From Acuticoccus sp963704595 (lineage in GTDB: Bacteria > Pseudomonadota > Alphaproteobacteria > Rhizobiales > Amorphaceae): DNA of 64,000 bases. Location of the stretch: contig OY969922.1 in the NCBI GenBank assembly GCA_963704595.1, forward strand, positions 2,728,001 through 2,792,000. Reading direction: 5' to 3'. Below are positions 37,944 to 48,664 of this stretch, in pieces. The notes under the pieces were generated by a model. It was not told where the DNA came from. It saw only the letters and a program-made list of their open reading frames with translations, and did not search any database. Numbering within the stretch: position 1 is the stretch's first letter; each line of letters opens with the position of its first letter. The translations under genes and the position numbers were made by a program.

Positions 37944-38324
37944 CTAGAACATGTCGAGCGCGACGCGGGCCTCGTCCGACATGCGTGAGGGATCCCACGG
38001 GGGATCGAACACCATGTTGACCTCGACCCCGCCGACACCCTCGACGGTACCGATGGCATTCTCCACCCAGCCCGGCATCTCGCCGGCGACCGGGCAGCCT
38101 GGCGCGGTCAGCGTCATATCGACCTTGATCGAGCGGTCGTCCTCGATGTCGACGCGGTAGATGAGCCCGAGCTCGTAGATATCGACCGGAATTTCCGGGT
38201 CGTACACGGTCTTCAGTGCAGCGACGATATCGTTGGTGATCCGGTCCAGTTCCTCGGCCGGGATATTGGATTCCCCGGCTTCGGCGGCAGTGTCGAGCTT
38301 TGCGTTCTCGGCGACGGCATCCAT
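37944..38324 (-). CDS. sufT: SufT-like MIP18/DUF59 Fe-S maturation factor
   Basis: The 126-residue protein carries the MIP18 core ALKTVYDPEIPVDIYELGLI, then IKVDMTLTAPGCPVAGEMPG with its reactive Cys, and MVFDPPWDPSRMSDEAR. ATG at 38322-38324 gives a short acidic leader. SufT acts in Fe-S trafficking. It sits between sufS and sufA as in many alphaproteobacteria. Confidence 0.92.
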   Translation of the reverse strand: MDAVAENAKLDTAAEAGESNIPAEELDRITNDIVAALKTVYDPEIPVDIYELGLIYRVDIEDDRSIKVDMTLTAPGCPVAGEMPGWVENAIGTVEGVGGVEVNMVFDPPWDPSRMSDEARVALDMF

Positions 38325-38334
38325 GACGCTCTCC

Positions 38335-39571
38335 TTACGCAAAGAATCTATGGGATTTTTCGATGGCCGCCGCAAGGCGGTCCACGTCATCCCTCGTATT
38401 GTACATGGCGAACGAAGCCCGGCAGGACGCATTCACGCCGAACCATTCCATCAAGCGGTTCGGCGCAGTGCGTGCCCGCCCGCACCGCGACGCCCTCGCG
38501 GTCGAGGATGGTCGCGACGTCGTGCGGATGCGCGCCCTGGAGGTTGAACGCGAATACCGCGCCCTTGCCCGGCGCATCGCCGTAGAGCGTCAGCGCGTTG
38601 ATGCCGCGCAGGCGCTCGCGGGCATAGTCGCGCAGGTCCATCTCGTGGGCGTGGATCGCGTCCCAGCCGATGCCGTTGGCGTACTCGATGGCCGCCCCAA
38701 GGCCGATCGCCTGGACGATCGGCGGCGTGCCGGGCTCGAAGCGGTTGGGAAGGCCGGCGTAGGTGATCCTGTCGCGGCCGACCGAGCCGATCATCTCGCC
38801 GCCACCCATGAAGGGCGGCATGGCTTCCAGCAGCGAACGGCGGCCGTAGAGGGCGCCGATGCCGGTGGGGCCGTAGATCTTGTGGCCGGTGCAGGCGAAG
38901 AAGTCGCAATCCAGCGCCTGGACGTCGACGGGGCCGTGCGCGGCGGACTGCGAGCCGTCGACCAGCACCACGGCGCCCCTGTCGTGCGCAAGGCGCGCGA
39001 TGTCGGCGACGGGGTTCACGGTGCCCAGGACGTTGGACATGTGGACGATGGCGACGAGCTTGGTGCGGTCGGACAGCGCCGCCTCGAGGGAGGCCATGTC
39101 GAGCGAGCCGTCCTCGCTCAGCTCGACCCACTTCAGGACGGCGCCCTTCTCCTCGCGCAGCTGGTGCCAGGGGACGATGTTGGAGTGGTGCTCCATGACC
39201 GAGAGCACGATCTCGTCGCCGGGCTGGATCAGCGGGCGCAGGTAGGCCTGCGCCACGAGGTTGATCGCCTCGGTGGAGGAGCGGGTGAAGATCACCTCCT
39301 CCGCGGACGGGGCGTTGAGGTGCGCACGGACGATCTCGCGCGCGCCCTCGTAGGCCTCGGTGGAGCGGTTGGCGAGCGTGTGGAGGCCGCGGTGGACGTT
39401 GGAATAGTCGTGCGCGTACGCCTGCATGATCCGGTCGAGCACGGCCTGCGGCTTCTGCGCGGAAGCCGCGCTGTCGAGGTAGGTCAGCGGCTTGCCGTGG
39501 ATCTCCTGGTTGAAGATCGGGAAATCGGCGCGGACCTTCTCGACGTCGAACACGCGCGCGGCGGCATCCAT
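38335..39571 (-). CDS. sufS: SufS-type cysteine desulfurase; +1 frame break
   Basis: A PLP enzyme that takes sulfur from cysteine for SufBCD. It begins MDAAARVFDVEKVRADFPIF with NQEIHGKPLTYLDSAASAQK. The PLP-lysine motif is CTGHKIYGPTGIGALYG and the class II persulfide-Cys region is VRAGTHCAEPL. The frame moves +1 near 38453 (AEPL then MEWFGVNASCRASFAMYNT); corrected length 411 residues. The ATG overlaps the sufD stop (TGATG). This is the group II desulfurase; a second, IscS/NifS-like one lies at the head of the cluster. Confidence 0.94.
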
Positions 39572-40885
39572 CAGGCCGCCTCCGCTTCGGGCATGCCGAG
39601 CGCTTCGCCGAGCGCGGCGCGGAGCGTGTCGGCCAGCGTCTCGGCAAGCGTCTCGTCGCTGACGGTGTCGAGCGCCTCGACCAGGAACGCCTCGACCAGC
39701 ATCCGCCGCGCCTCGGCGAGCGGGATGCCGCGGGCGCGCAGATAGAACACCGGCTCCTCGTCGAGGTCGCCGGAGGTGGCGCCGTGGCCGCACTGGACGT
39801 CGTCGGCGAAGATCTCGAGCTCGGGCTTGTTCACCACCTCGCCGTCATCGTCGAGGTAGAGCGCGTTCGACATCATCTTCGCGTCGGTCTTCTGCGCGCC
39901 GGGGTCGACGATGATGCGGCCCTGGATGATCGCCGTCCCGCCCATGCCGACGGCCGAACGGAAGACTTCCGTGGAGCGGCTGTCGAGCGAGTTGTGGCGC
40001 ATCACCAGCGTGTTGTCGGCGTGGCGCTTGCCGACCGCGACGGTGGCGGTGCGGAAGTTGGTGTCCGCATCGTCGCCGTGGACGTGGGCGAAGATCTGGT
40101 TGCGGTTGAGGCCCTTGCCGGTGGAGAGCGTCGTGTGGTCGAGCTTCGTGTGCTCGGCGAGGCGCAGGTGGTGGGTGGAGAACAGCGTGGTGGCATCGCT
40201 GGCGCCTTCCACGATGCGCGTCCACTCCAGCGAGGCGCCAGCGCCCAGCGTGATCTCGGCGAGGTGGTTGCCCACCCCGTCCTCGCCGCCGATGAAGCGC
40301 TCGACGACGCGCGCCTGCGCGCCATCGGCCAGGAACACCGCGAGGCGGCCCATGGTCAGCGTGCCGGCGGACATGACATGCACGATCTCGATCGGGGCAC
40401 CGGCGATGCCATCGATCCGCAGGACCGCGCCGCCTTCGAAGAGGCTGATGTTGGCGAGCGTCAGCGCGTCGTCGTGCGCGGCGACCAGCGCGCCGATGCT
40501 CGGCGCTGCTCTCGTCCGGGTCGAGGATGGAGGTGAGCGCGACGCCGCCGGGCGCGGACGAATGCTCCGGCACGAAGCGGCCGTTGGCGAGGACGATGCG
40601 CGCGGCACCTGCCGTCAGCGGCGGGTTGGCTGCGAGCGCTGCCGCGATGTCGGCATCCGACAGCACGCCGGCGGCGGGCGGCAGGGTGCGCAGCCGTGCC
40701 TTGAGGTCGGTGTAGCGGTAGGCCTCGACGCGGCGGTGCGGCAGGCCGGTCTCGGCAAAGCGCGCGAACGCGACGCGGCGCGTTGCGTCGAGCGGCGCTT
40801 CGGTGAAGCCGTCAGCGCGCGTCTCGAACAGGTCCGTGAGGGTGCGCTCCGCAGCGGTGGGCTGGACGGGAACAGGGGTCGCCAT
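39571..40885 (-). CDS. sufD: SufD, scaffold subunit of SufBCD; +1 frame break
   Basis: A 437-residue beta-helix scaffold protein. Typical segments are MATPVPVQPTAAERTLTDLF, FRTATVAVGKRHADNTLVMR, AIIQGRIIVDPGAQKTDAKM and VQCGHGATSGDLDEEPVFYL with the SufD His. The frame moves +1 near 40508 (DPDESS then PSIGALVAAHDD). ATG at 40883-40885 overlaps the sufC stop (TGATG). A GTG one codon upstream is possible. It forms the SufB-SufC2-SufD complex. Confidence 0.93.
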
Positions 40886-41644
40886 CACGCGGCCTCCATG
40901 AACTCGGCGTAGCCCGTGGACTCCAGCTCTTTGGCAAGCTCAGGCCCGCCGGAACGGACGATCTTGCCGTGCGCCAGAACGTGCACGTGGTCGGGCTCGA
41001 TATAGTCGAGCAGGCGCTGGTAGTGGGTGATGATGAGGAACGAGCGCTCCGGGCTGCGCAGCGCGTTGACGCCGTCCGCCACGATGCGAAGCGCGTCGAT
41101 GTCGAGGCCCGGAATCGGTCTCGTCGAGCACGGCGAGCTTGGGCTGGAGCAGCGCCATCTGCATGATCTCGTTGCGCTTCTTCTCCCCGCCCGAGAAGCC
41201 GACATTGATCGGCCGGCGCAGCATCTCCTGCTTCACGCCGAGCTTTTCGGCGGCGGACTTCACCACCTTCATGAACTCGGGCGTCGTCATCGCAGCCTCG
41301 CCGCGCGACTTGCGCTGGGCGTTCATCGCGGTCTTCAGGAACGTCATCGTCGCGACGCCGGGAACTTCGACCGGGTACTGGAAGGCGAGGAAGATGCCCG
41401 CGGCGGCACGCTCCTCGGGGTCCATGTCGAGGAGGTCCCCGTCGAGGAACTTCACCGACCCTTCGGTGACGTCGTAGCCGTCCTTGCCGGCGATGATGTT
41501 GCCGAGCGTGGACTTGCCCGCCCCGTTCGGCCCCATGATGGCGTGGACTTCGCCCGGCCAGATCTCCAGGTCGAGACCCTTCAGGATCTCGCGGGTGGTC
41601 TCGCCGTCCTCGACGCTGGCGTGAAGGTTCTCGATTGCAAGCAT
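40885..41644 (-). CDS. sufC: SufC, ABC-type ATPase of SufBCD; +1 frame break
   Basis: The corrected 252-residue ATPase has Walker A GPNGAGKST, the Q-loop FLAFQYPVEVPGV, the ABC signature FSGGEKKRNEIMQM and Walker B LAVLDETDSGLDIDAL. The frame moves +1 near 41116, inside DETDSG|LDIDAL. The start MLAIENLHASVEDGETTREI at 41644 is preferred to one four codons upstream (MDTT). ATP hydrolysis drives cluster assembly on SufB/SufD. Confidence 0.95.
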
Positions 41645-41746
41645 TGTCGTATCCAAGTCAGCGGCCGGAGCCGCGCCAATGTTTTAGGGCGCAGCGAATG
41701 CCGCGCCTCGTCCTGTCGAAAGCGGCCGCAGCCGGGAGGGTCGGTC

Positions 41747-43271
<1,525 letters not shown>

Positions 43272-43292
43272 TCTTTCTCCCTCCAAACGGGT

Positions 43293-44465
43293 TCAAAGCC
43301 CGTAGGTTGGACCTCTTCTAGCTATAGAGCGTTGTTCCATTGGCACAACCACGTCCCGCAATGCCACCAAAAAACGCCGGAACGCCGCCTCCGCCCCCAC
43401 AGGACCCGCGCTGATCCTGAGTGCGGTGCGCGACACATCCTCCGGGACACCCATCGCCGCCAGAACATGGCTCGGCTTCACGCTGCCCGACGAACACGCC
43501 GAGCCCGAAGACACCGCCACCCCAGCCATATCGAGCCCGATGAGGCTGATTTCGGCCGGAATGGCGCCTGGCGAGAACAAACTCGTATTGGGCAGACGAG
43601 GCGCTCCCCTGCCGAAGATGTTGGCATTCGGGAACGTTTCGGCAAGGGCGGCTTCGAATTGGTCGCGGGCAAGACGGGTTTCGTTCCACGCCAGAGGGTC
43701 GGCGGCCGGGCTTCCGAGGGCCGCGCCAAAACCTGCGATGGCGGCGACGTTCTCCGTGCCGCCCCGTGCGCCGCGCTCCTGCCCGCCGCCCACGATCATC
43801 GCAGGAACGCTGGCGCGGCCGCGGCGGATCAGCGCCCCCACCCCCGCCGGTGCCCCGATCTTGTGGCCTGAGACGGTGACGAGGTCGCCGACTATGGCCT
43901 CGTCCGCGATGCGGCCGAATGCCTGCACCGCGTCGGTGTGGAAGGTGGCGCCCGCCGCGCGGGCGATCGCTGCGATCTCCGGGAGCGGCTGGAGGACGCC
44001 GGTCTCGTTGTTGGCCGCCATCACCGAGACCATTGCGGGCGGACCGGCGAGCGCCTCTTCCAGCGCCGCAAGGTCGATCACCCCGTCGGCATCGACGGGG
44101 ACGATGGTGACGGCACCTGGCGCGAAGCGGCCGCCCGCGAGAACCGCGGGATGCTCCACCGCGGAGATCACCAGCCGCTCCGCCGGGGCGCCGCCCGCCC
44201 GCATGGTCCCGGGCGACAGCGCCATGGCATTTGCCTCGGTCCCGCCGCTGGTGAAGGTGACGGCCTCCGCGGAGACGCCGAACCGCGCCCCCAGTGCGCG
44301 GCGCGCGGTCTCCACGAGGGCCCGGGCCGCCCGCCCTTCCGCATGGATCGAGGAGGCGTTGCCGCCGGCCGCCATCGCCGCCACCGCAGCCGCCTGTGCC
44401 GCCGCGCCGAGCGGGGCGGTCGCATTCCAGTCCAGATAGAGCCGGTCGATGGTCGCCCGCGTCAA
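43293..44465 (-). CDS. IscS/NifS-like cysteine desulfurase at head of suf cluster
   Basis: A 390-residue group I desulfurase: LYLDWNATAPLGAAAQAAAV, VTFTSGGTEANAMAL, the PLP-lysine motif VTVSGHKIGAPAGVGAL, and the active loop VAVSSGSACSSGSVKPSHVL with the catalytic Cys. The start is TTG at 44463-44465 with AGGGCGAG upstream; no in-frame ATG gives a better N-terminus. It lies 21 bp before sufB, so the cluster holds two desulfurases. No iscR or rirA gene is found beside it. Confidence 0.9.
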   Translation of the reverse strand: MTRATIDRLYLDWNATAPLGAAAQAAAVAAMAAGGNASSIHAEGRAARALVETARRALGARFGVSAEAVTFTSGGTEANAMALSPGTMRAGGAPAERLVISAVEHPAVLAGGRFAPGAVTIVPVDADGVIDLAALEEALAGPPAMVSVMAANNETGVLQPLPEIAAIARAAGATFHTDAVQAFGRIADEAIVGDLVTVSGHKIGAPAGVGALIRRGRASVPAMIVGGGQERGARGGTENVAAIAGFGAALGSPAADPLAWNETRLARDQFEAALAETFPNANIFGRGAPRLPNTSLFSPGAIPAEISLIGLDMAGVAVSSGSACSSGSVKPSHVLAAMGVPEDVSRTALRISAGPVGAEAAFRRFLVALRDVVVPMEQRSIARRGPTYGL

Positions 44466-44659
44466 TTCATTCTCGCCCTATGTTCGAAATGCTTGATTGT
44501 CGGCTTTGACATGATGGATAACCCCGCCTCACGCCGTGTCCGGCCAAGTCGCGGCAGAGCCGTACGGACGCGGTTTCAGAATCGATAGGATCTGAGCGGA
44601 GCTTTCCGGCGCCCAGCGATGGTGTTGCCCGAACCGCTCATGAGAGCAATGGGTCGCAC
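44466..44659. promoter_or_regulatory. Divergent promoter region: suf cluster / alpha-beta hydrolase
   Basis: 194 bp with an AT-richer centre around 44485-44520. It must hold the suf promoter on the minus strand. I could not identify an unambiguous IscR, RirA or Irr box by eye. Confidence 0.45.
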
Positions 44660-45316
44660 ATGCCTGAAGTCATCTTCACCGGGCCAGCCGGTCGCCTGGA
44701 GGGCCGCTTGCAGCCGTCTTCCGACCGGCGCGCGCCTCTCGCGATCGTTCTCCACCCGCACCCGCACTTCGGCGGGAACATGAACCACCAGATTATCTAC
44801 AATCTGTTCTACATGTTCAAGGAGCGCAACTTCACGGTCCTGCGCTTCAACTTCCGCGGCGTCGGCCGGAGCCAGGGCGAGTTCGACCATGGCGCCGGCG
44901 AGCTGGCGGACGCGGCCTCCGCGCTCGACTGGATGCAGTCGGTCCACCCGGACGCGCGCGGCTGCTGGATCGCCGGCTTCTCGTTCGGCGCGTGGATCGG
45001 GATGCAGCTCCTGATGCGCCGGCCCGAGGTCGAGGGCTTCATGTCGATCGCCCCGCCCGCGAACCTCCACGACTTCTCGTTCCTGGCGCCCTGCCCCTCG
45101 TCCGGCCTCATCGTCCACGGCGACCGCGACCGCGTGGCGATCCCCAAGGACACGCAGACCCTCGTCGACAAGCTGAAGGCGCAGAAGGGCATCGTCATCG
45201 ACCACACGATCATGCCGGGCGCCAACCACTTCTTCGACGGGCAGGTCGACGACCTCCTGAAGATCTGCTCGAGCTACCTCGACCGCCGGCTCGGCAAGGA
45301 AGAATCCGCCGCCTGA
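44660..45316 (+). CDS. Alpha/beta hydrolase
   Basis: A 218-residue cytosolic hydrolase. The oxyanion region is LHPHPHFGGNMNHQI, the nucleophile elbow GFSFGAWIG (GxSxG), the acid is in LIVHGDRDRVAIPKDT, and the His is in PGANHFFDGQVDD. It resembles the small dienelactone hydrolase/KANL3-like group with the HPHP...GG signature. The substrate is unknown. Divergent from the suf cluster across about 195 bp, which must hold both promoters. Confidence 0.88.
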   Translation: MPEVIFTGPAGRLEGRLQPSSDRRAPLAIVLHPHPHFGGNMNHQIIYNLFYMFKERNFTVLRFNFRGVGRSQGEFDHGAGELADAASALDWMQSVHPDARGCWIAGFSFGAWIGMQLLMRRPEVEGFMSIAPPANLHDFSFLAPCPSSGLIVHGDRDRVAIPKDTQTLVDKLKAQKGIVIDHTIMPGANHFFDGQVDDLLKICSSYLDRRLGKEESAA

Positions 45317-45410
45317 TTGCTGGTTGTCGGCGCCGACGGGGCCGTGCCTGTCGCTCCCTCGGGGCTTAGTGTCCCGCGGATCGGGGCTCGCCTCAAGGCA
45401 CGCTGCGCTC

Positions 45411-45570
45411 ACTGAACTTCGCTGTTGCGCAGTTCAGCATCCTTGGTTGCCAAAGTCCGCAACAGCGGACTTTGGTGGCCTTGACCAGAGCCCCGCTCCG
45501 CGGGGTTCTGAGGGTGTCGGCTCCGCCGGAATGTCGCTAAGCGGGAAGACACGCCTCCGGCGGGTCTTCC
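45411..45570. repeat. Cluster of at least four hairpins between convergent genes
   Basis: In ~160 bp there are: CTGAACT/AGTTCAG (45412-45437); a perfect 11-bp CCAAAGTCCGC-AACA-GCGGACTTTGG (45450-45475); CCCCGC-TCC-GCGGGG (45491-45505); and a two-part stem with outer GGAAGAC/GTCTTCC and inner CGCC/GGCG (45544-45570). The region 45317-45602 between the hydrolase and anmK carries no gene. It may be a bidirectional terminator array or REP/BIME-like DNA. Confidence 0.75.
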
Positions 45571-45602
45571 ACCGGAATAATAGGGGGGCTTTTGCCCGGC
45601 CT

Positions 45603-46689
45603 TTATTCTGGCGGGAAGCTGGTGATGCCGCCGGTCTGCGGGGATTTGACGCCCGTAGTACCGGGGAACGTCAACGGAAGGCCTCGCAGGCTTCTCACGG
45701 CCAGATACGCAAACGCTTCCGCCTCCATGAACTCGGCAGAGAAACCCGCAGCATCCGCATTCTGGACCGGGACGCCGAGCGCTTCCTCGATGAAGCGGAT
45801 CATCGTGCGGTTCTGGGTCCCACCGCCTGCGGCGATCACCGTCTGTGGGCGCGCGGGAAGCTGGCGCACGCCTGCGGCAAGCGCCTCGGCGGTGAAGCGG
45901 GTCAGGGTCGCGATCCTGTCCTCGAAGGCGAGGCCGGCGACCGCGGCCGGCGAGAAGGCATCCCGGTCCAGCGACTTGGGCGGGATCAGCGCGAAATAGG
46001 GATTGTCCATCAGCGTGGCGAGGGCTGCGGCGTCGACCGTGCCGGTGGCGGCAAAGGCACCACCGTCGTCGTAGGCCTTGCCGACGGTCGCCATGGCGTC
46101 GTCGATCATTGCGCTCGCGGGGCCGGTGTCGAACGCGATCAGCGTATCGCCGTCGATGTAGGTGACGTTGGCGACGCCGCCGAGGTTGATGACCAAGACC
46201 GGGCCGGCGAGGCCGGCGTTGGCGGCGAGCGCCCGGTGGTAGGCCGGCACCAGCGGCGCGCCCTGCCCGCCTGCCGCGACGTCGGCCTGGCGCATGGCGC
46301 TCACTACCGGCACGCCGAAGCGGGCGGCGAGCGCATCAGCGTCGCCGATCTGGAAGGTCATGCCGCGTTCGGGGGCGTGGGCGATGGTCTGCCCGTGCCA
46401 GCCGATGAGGTCCGGCTTCAGCCCCTCCGCGGCGAGAAATGCGGCAATGGCGTCGCCGTGCGCCTCGGTCACCACCCGCTCCGCAGCCTCGATGCGCGGG
46501 GTGCGGTGGGCCGCGGTGGGGGCGGCCATCGCGTCGGCGAAGGCGGCGGCCACAGTGGCGCGTTCGGCGGGGGTGTAGGGGCGCGCCATGCCGGGGCCGC
46601 GCACGATGTGGCTGTCGCCGTCGGTGGTCAGCAGCGCCACGTCGACCGCGTCCATCGACGTGCCGGAAATGACACCGACCGCCGCGCAT
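45603..46689 (-). CDS. anmK: Anhydro-N-acetylmuramic acid kinase; +1 frame break next to the start
   Basis: Phosphorylates 1,6-anhydro-MurNAc during cell-wall recycling. Conserved parts are GVISGTSMDAVDVALL, IGWHGQTIAHAPERG, PVLVINLGGVANVTYI, AFDTGPASAMIDD and VIAAGGGTQNRTMI. ATG at 46687-46689 followed by a +1 slip near 46683 restores the family start (MRAVGVISGTSMDAV) and 361 residues. Reading without the slip would force an unlikely start overlapping the tyrS ATG. Divergent from tyrS, as in many relatives. Confidence 0.92.
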
Positions 46690-46746
46690 GGCAGAGACAA
46701 CGAGAAGCGCTTGCGATTCTCATCGCGAGGTGCAAACGGAAGATCC

Positions 46747-47991
46747 ATGGCCCGCTCCGAATTCATCGACACCCTCACCGCCCGCGGCTTCATCCACCAG
46801 ATGAGTGACCCCGAAGGGCTCGACGCCGCCTGCGCAGAAGGGCCGCTGACAGCCTATATCGGCTTCGACTGCACGGCCAACAGCCTGCACGTCGGCAGCC
46901 TCGTCCAGATCATGATGCTGCACTGGTTCCAGAAGACCGGGCACCGTCCGCTCGTCCTGATGGGCGGCGGCACGACACGCATCGGCGATCCTTCGGGCCG
47001 CGACACCTCCCGCCAGCTTCTCGACGCCGCCGCGATCGAGGCGAACAAGGCCGGCATCTTCAAGGTGTTCGAGAAGTTCCTCACCTTCGGCGACGGGCCG
47101 ACGGACGCCATCCAGATCGACAACGCCGACTGGCTCGACACGCTGGAATACGTGCCGTTCCTGCGCGACGTCGGCCGGCACTTCTCGGTCAACCGGATGC
47201 TGACGATGGATTCGGTGCGGATGCGGCTCGAACGCGAGCAGCCGCTGACGTTCCTTGAGTTCAACTACATGGTGCTCCAGGCGTACGACTTACGTCGAGA
47301 TCAACCGCGCTACGGCTGCCGGCTCCAGATGGGCGGGTCGGACCAGTGGGGCAACATCGTCTCCGGGATCGACCTCGGCCGCCGGATGACGGGCGCCGAG
47401 CTCTTCGCGCTCACCTCGCCGCTGATCACGCTGGCGAGCGGCGCCAAGATGGGCAAGACCGCCGACGGCGCGGTGTGGCTGAACGCCGACCGGACGAGCG
47501 CCTACGACTACTGGCAGTTCTGGCGCAACACAGCCGATGCCGACGTCGCGCGCTTCCTCAAGCTCTTCACCACGCTGCCGATGGGCGAGATCGAGCGGCT
47601 GGCAGCGCTTGAGGGCGCCGAGATCAACGAGGCGAAGAAGACGCTCGCCACCGAAGCGACGACCTTCATCCACGGCCGCGAGGCTGCGGAGGCGGCGGCC
47701 GCGACCGCAGAGGCGACCTTCGTCGCCGGTGCGACGGATGCGGGACTCCCCACCGTAGACGTGCCGCAGGCGGCACTCGGCGAGGGGCTCGGCATTCTCA
47801 ACGCGCTGGTGACGGCTGGGCTTGCCGCGTCCAACAGCGAGGCGCGGCGCAGCGTCCAGGGCGGCGCCGTCCGTCTCAACGACGACAAGGTGGATGACCC
47901 GACGCTTGCGATCGGTCACGCCGACGTCCGCGACGGCGTCGTGAAGCTGTCGATGGGCCGCAAGAAGCACGCGCTGCTGCGGCCGGTCTGA
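46747..47991 (+). CDS. tyrS: Tyrosyl-tRNA synthetase, with a local compensated frameshift
   Basis: A class I synthetase of 414 residues. The HIGH-like motif is in FDCTANSLHVGSLVQ, the KMSKS-like motif is GAKMGKTADG, and an S4-like RNA-binding end is ARRSVQGGAVRLNDDKVDDP. Residues near 182-187 read LRRDQP where the family has YVEINR. A +1 at about 47291 and a -1 at about 47310 restore DYVEINRRYGCRLQMGGSDQ. The gene therefore looks intact by length but carries a six-residue scrambled patch at the tyrosine-binding helix. ATG 46747 has CGGAAG upstream. Confidence 0.95.
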   Translation: MARSEFIDTLTARGFIHQMSDPEGLDAACAEGPLTAYIGFDCTANSLHVGSLVQIMMLHWFQKTGHRPLVLMGGGTTRIGDPSGRDTSRQLLDAAAIEANKAGIFKVFEKFLTFGDGPTDAIQIDNADWLDTLEYVPFLRDVGRHFSVNRMLTMDSVRMRLEREQPLTFLEFNYMVLQAYDLRRDQPRYGCRLQMGGSDQWGNIVSGIDLGRRMTGAELFALTSPLITLASGAKMGKTADGAVWLNADRTSAYDYWQFWRNTADADVARFLKLFTTLPMGEIERLAALEGAEINEAKKTLATEATTFIHGREAAEAAAATAEATFVAGATDAGLPTVDVPQAALGEGLGILNALVTAGLAASNSEARRSVQGGAVRLNDDKVDDPTLAIGHADVRDGVVKLSMGRKKHALLRPV

Positions 47992-47998
47992 CGGCCGC

Positions 47999-48490
47999 CT
48001 AGAGCTCCTCGCCGCGCAAAAATTCCTGCACGGCGATGCGGTCGGGCTGGAAGGCCTCGCGCAGGACGGCGACGCACGCCTCGGGCGTCGTGTCGCCGCA
48101 CATGAAGATGTCGAGCGCGGCGTAGGCGTGCTCGGGCCACGAGTGGATCGAGATGTGGCTCTCGGCGAGCACCGCGACGCCGGAAATACCGGAGTTGTCG
48201 TCGAAATGGTGGAGGTGGACGTGAAGCAGCGTCGCGCCGGAGACCTCGACGCAGCGCTTCAGCGTCTCCTCGATGTGCGGCAGATCGTCGAGGCGGGTGC
48301 CGCCGTAGAGGTCGACGATGAGGTGGGCGCCGGCGCAACGCACGCCCTTGCGCATCATCAGGTGTTCCCCGTCATCAGGCGGTGTGGGTATCGCGGGCGC
48401 CGGCTTCGTCCAGTCGTCCGCAGGGTCCTTCAGCCGTGCCGATGCCTCGCTTCGCGCCATTCGTTCCTCATGTGTCAGGTGGATCTTCAT
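47999..48490 (-). CDS. speD: S-adenosylmethionine decarboxylase proenzyme (SpeH-like)
   Basis: A pyruvoyl enzyme that self-cleaves at the Ser of AESHISIHSWPEH and supplies decarboxylated AdoMet for spermidine. The 163-residue protein has the class 1B core from GVRCAGAHLIVDLYGG, with LDIFMCGD containing the catalytic Cys. The ~45-residue N-terminal extension before MMRKGVRC is unusual. A start at the inner MM is the alternative. It converges on tyrS (7 bp apart). Confidence 0.9.
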   Translation of the reverse strand: MKIHLTHEERMARSEASARLKDPADDWTKPAPAIPTPPDDGEHLMMRKGVRCAGAHLIVDLYGGTRLDDLPHIEETLKRCVEVSGATLLHVHLHHFDDNSGISGVAVLAESHISIHSWPEHAYAALDIFMCGDTTPEACVAVLREAFQPDRIAVQEFLRGEEL

Positions 48491-48601
48491 CCTTGGATGG
48501 TAGTCCCGGCAGGCCGGATTTTCAAGGAAGCCAGGCGCACTGAGTGCGCCTATCCATTTCGTCGCGCGGCCTCGGCACCGCTTGCAATTCAACCGGCAAT
48601 A

Positions 48602-48626
48602 GATATATGCCGGTCCAACATATATC
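48602..48626 (+). promoter_or_regulatory. PadR-type operator
   Basis: GATATATG (48602-48609) and CATATATC (48619-48626) are perfect inverted arms with a 9-bp spacer, in an AT-rich pocket 39 bp before the PadR gene. PadR repressors bind ATGT/ACAT-like palindromes of this geometry. A second, weaker CGATC...GATCG pair follows at once. Confidence 0.7.
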
Positions 48627-48664
48627 GATCCGGAATAGATCGGCCCGATAGAGGGTGAGGTTGG

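Noticed and set aside
46588..46746. N-terminal extension of tyrS and an anmK start overlapping the tyrS ATG
   Set aside because: The extension is the antisense of anmK; correcting a +1 base near 46683 gives both genes their family-typical starts 57 bp apart.
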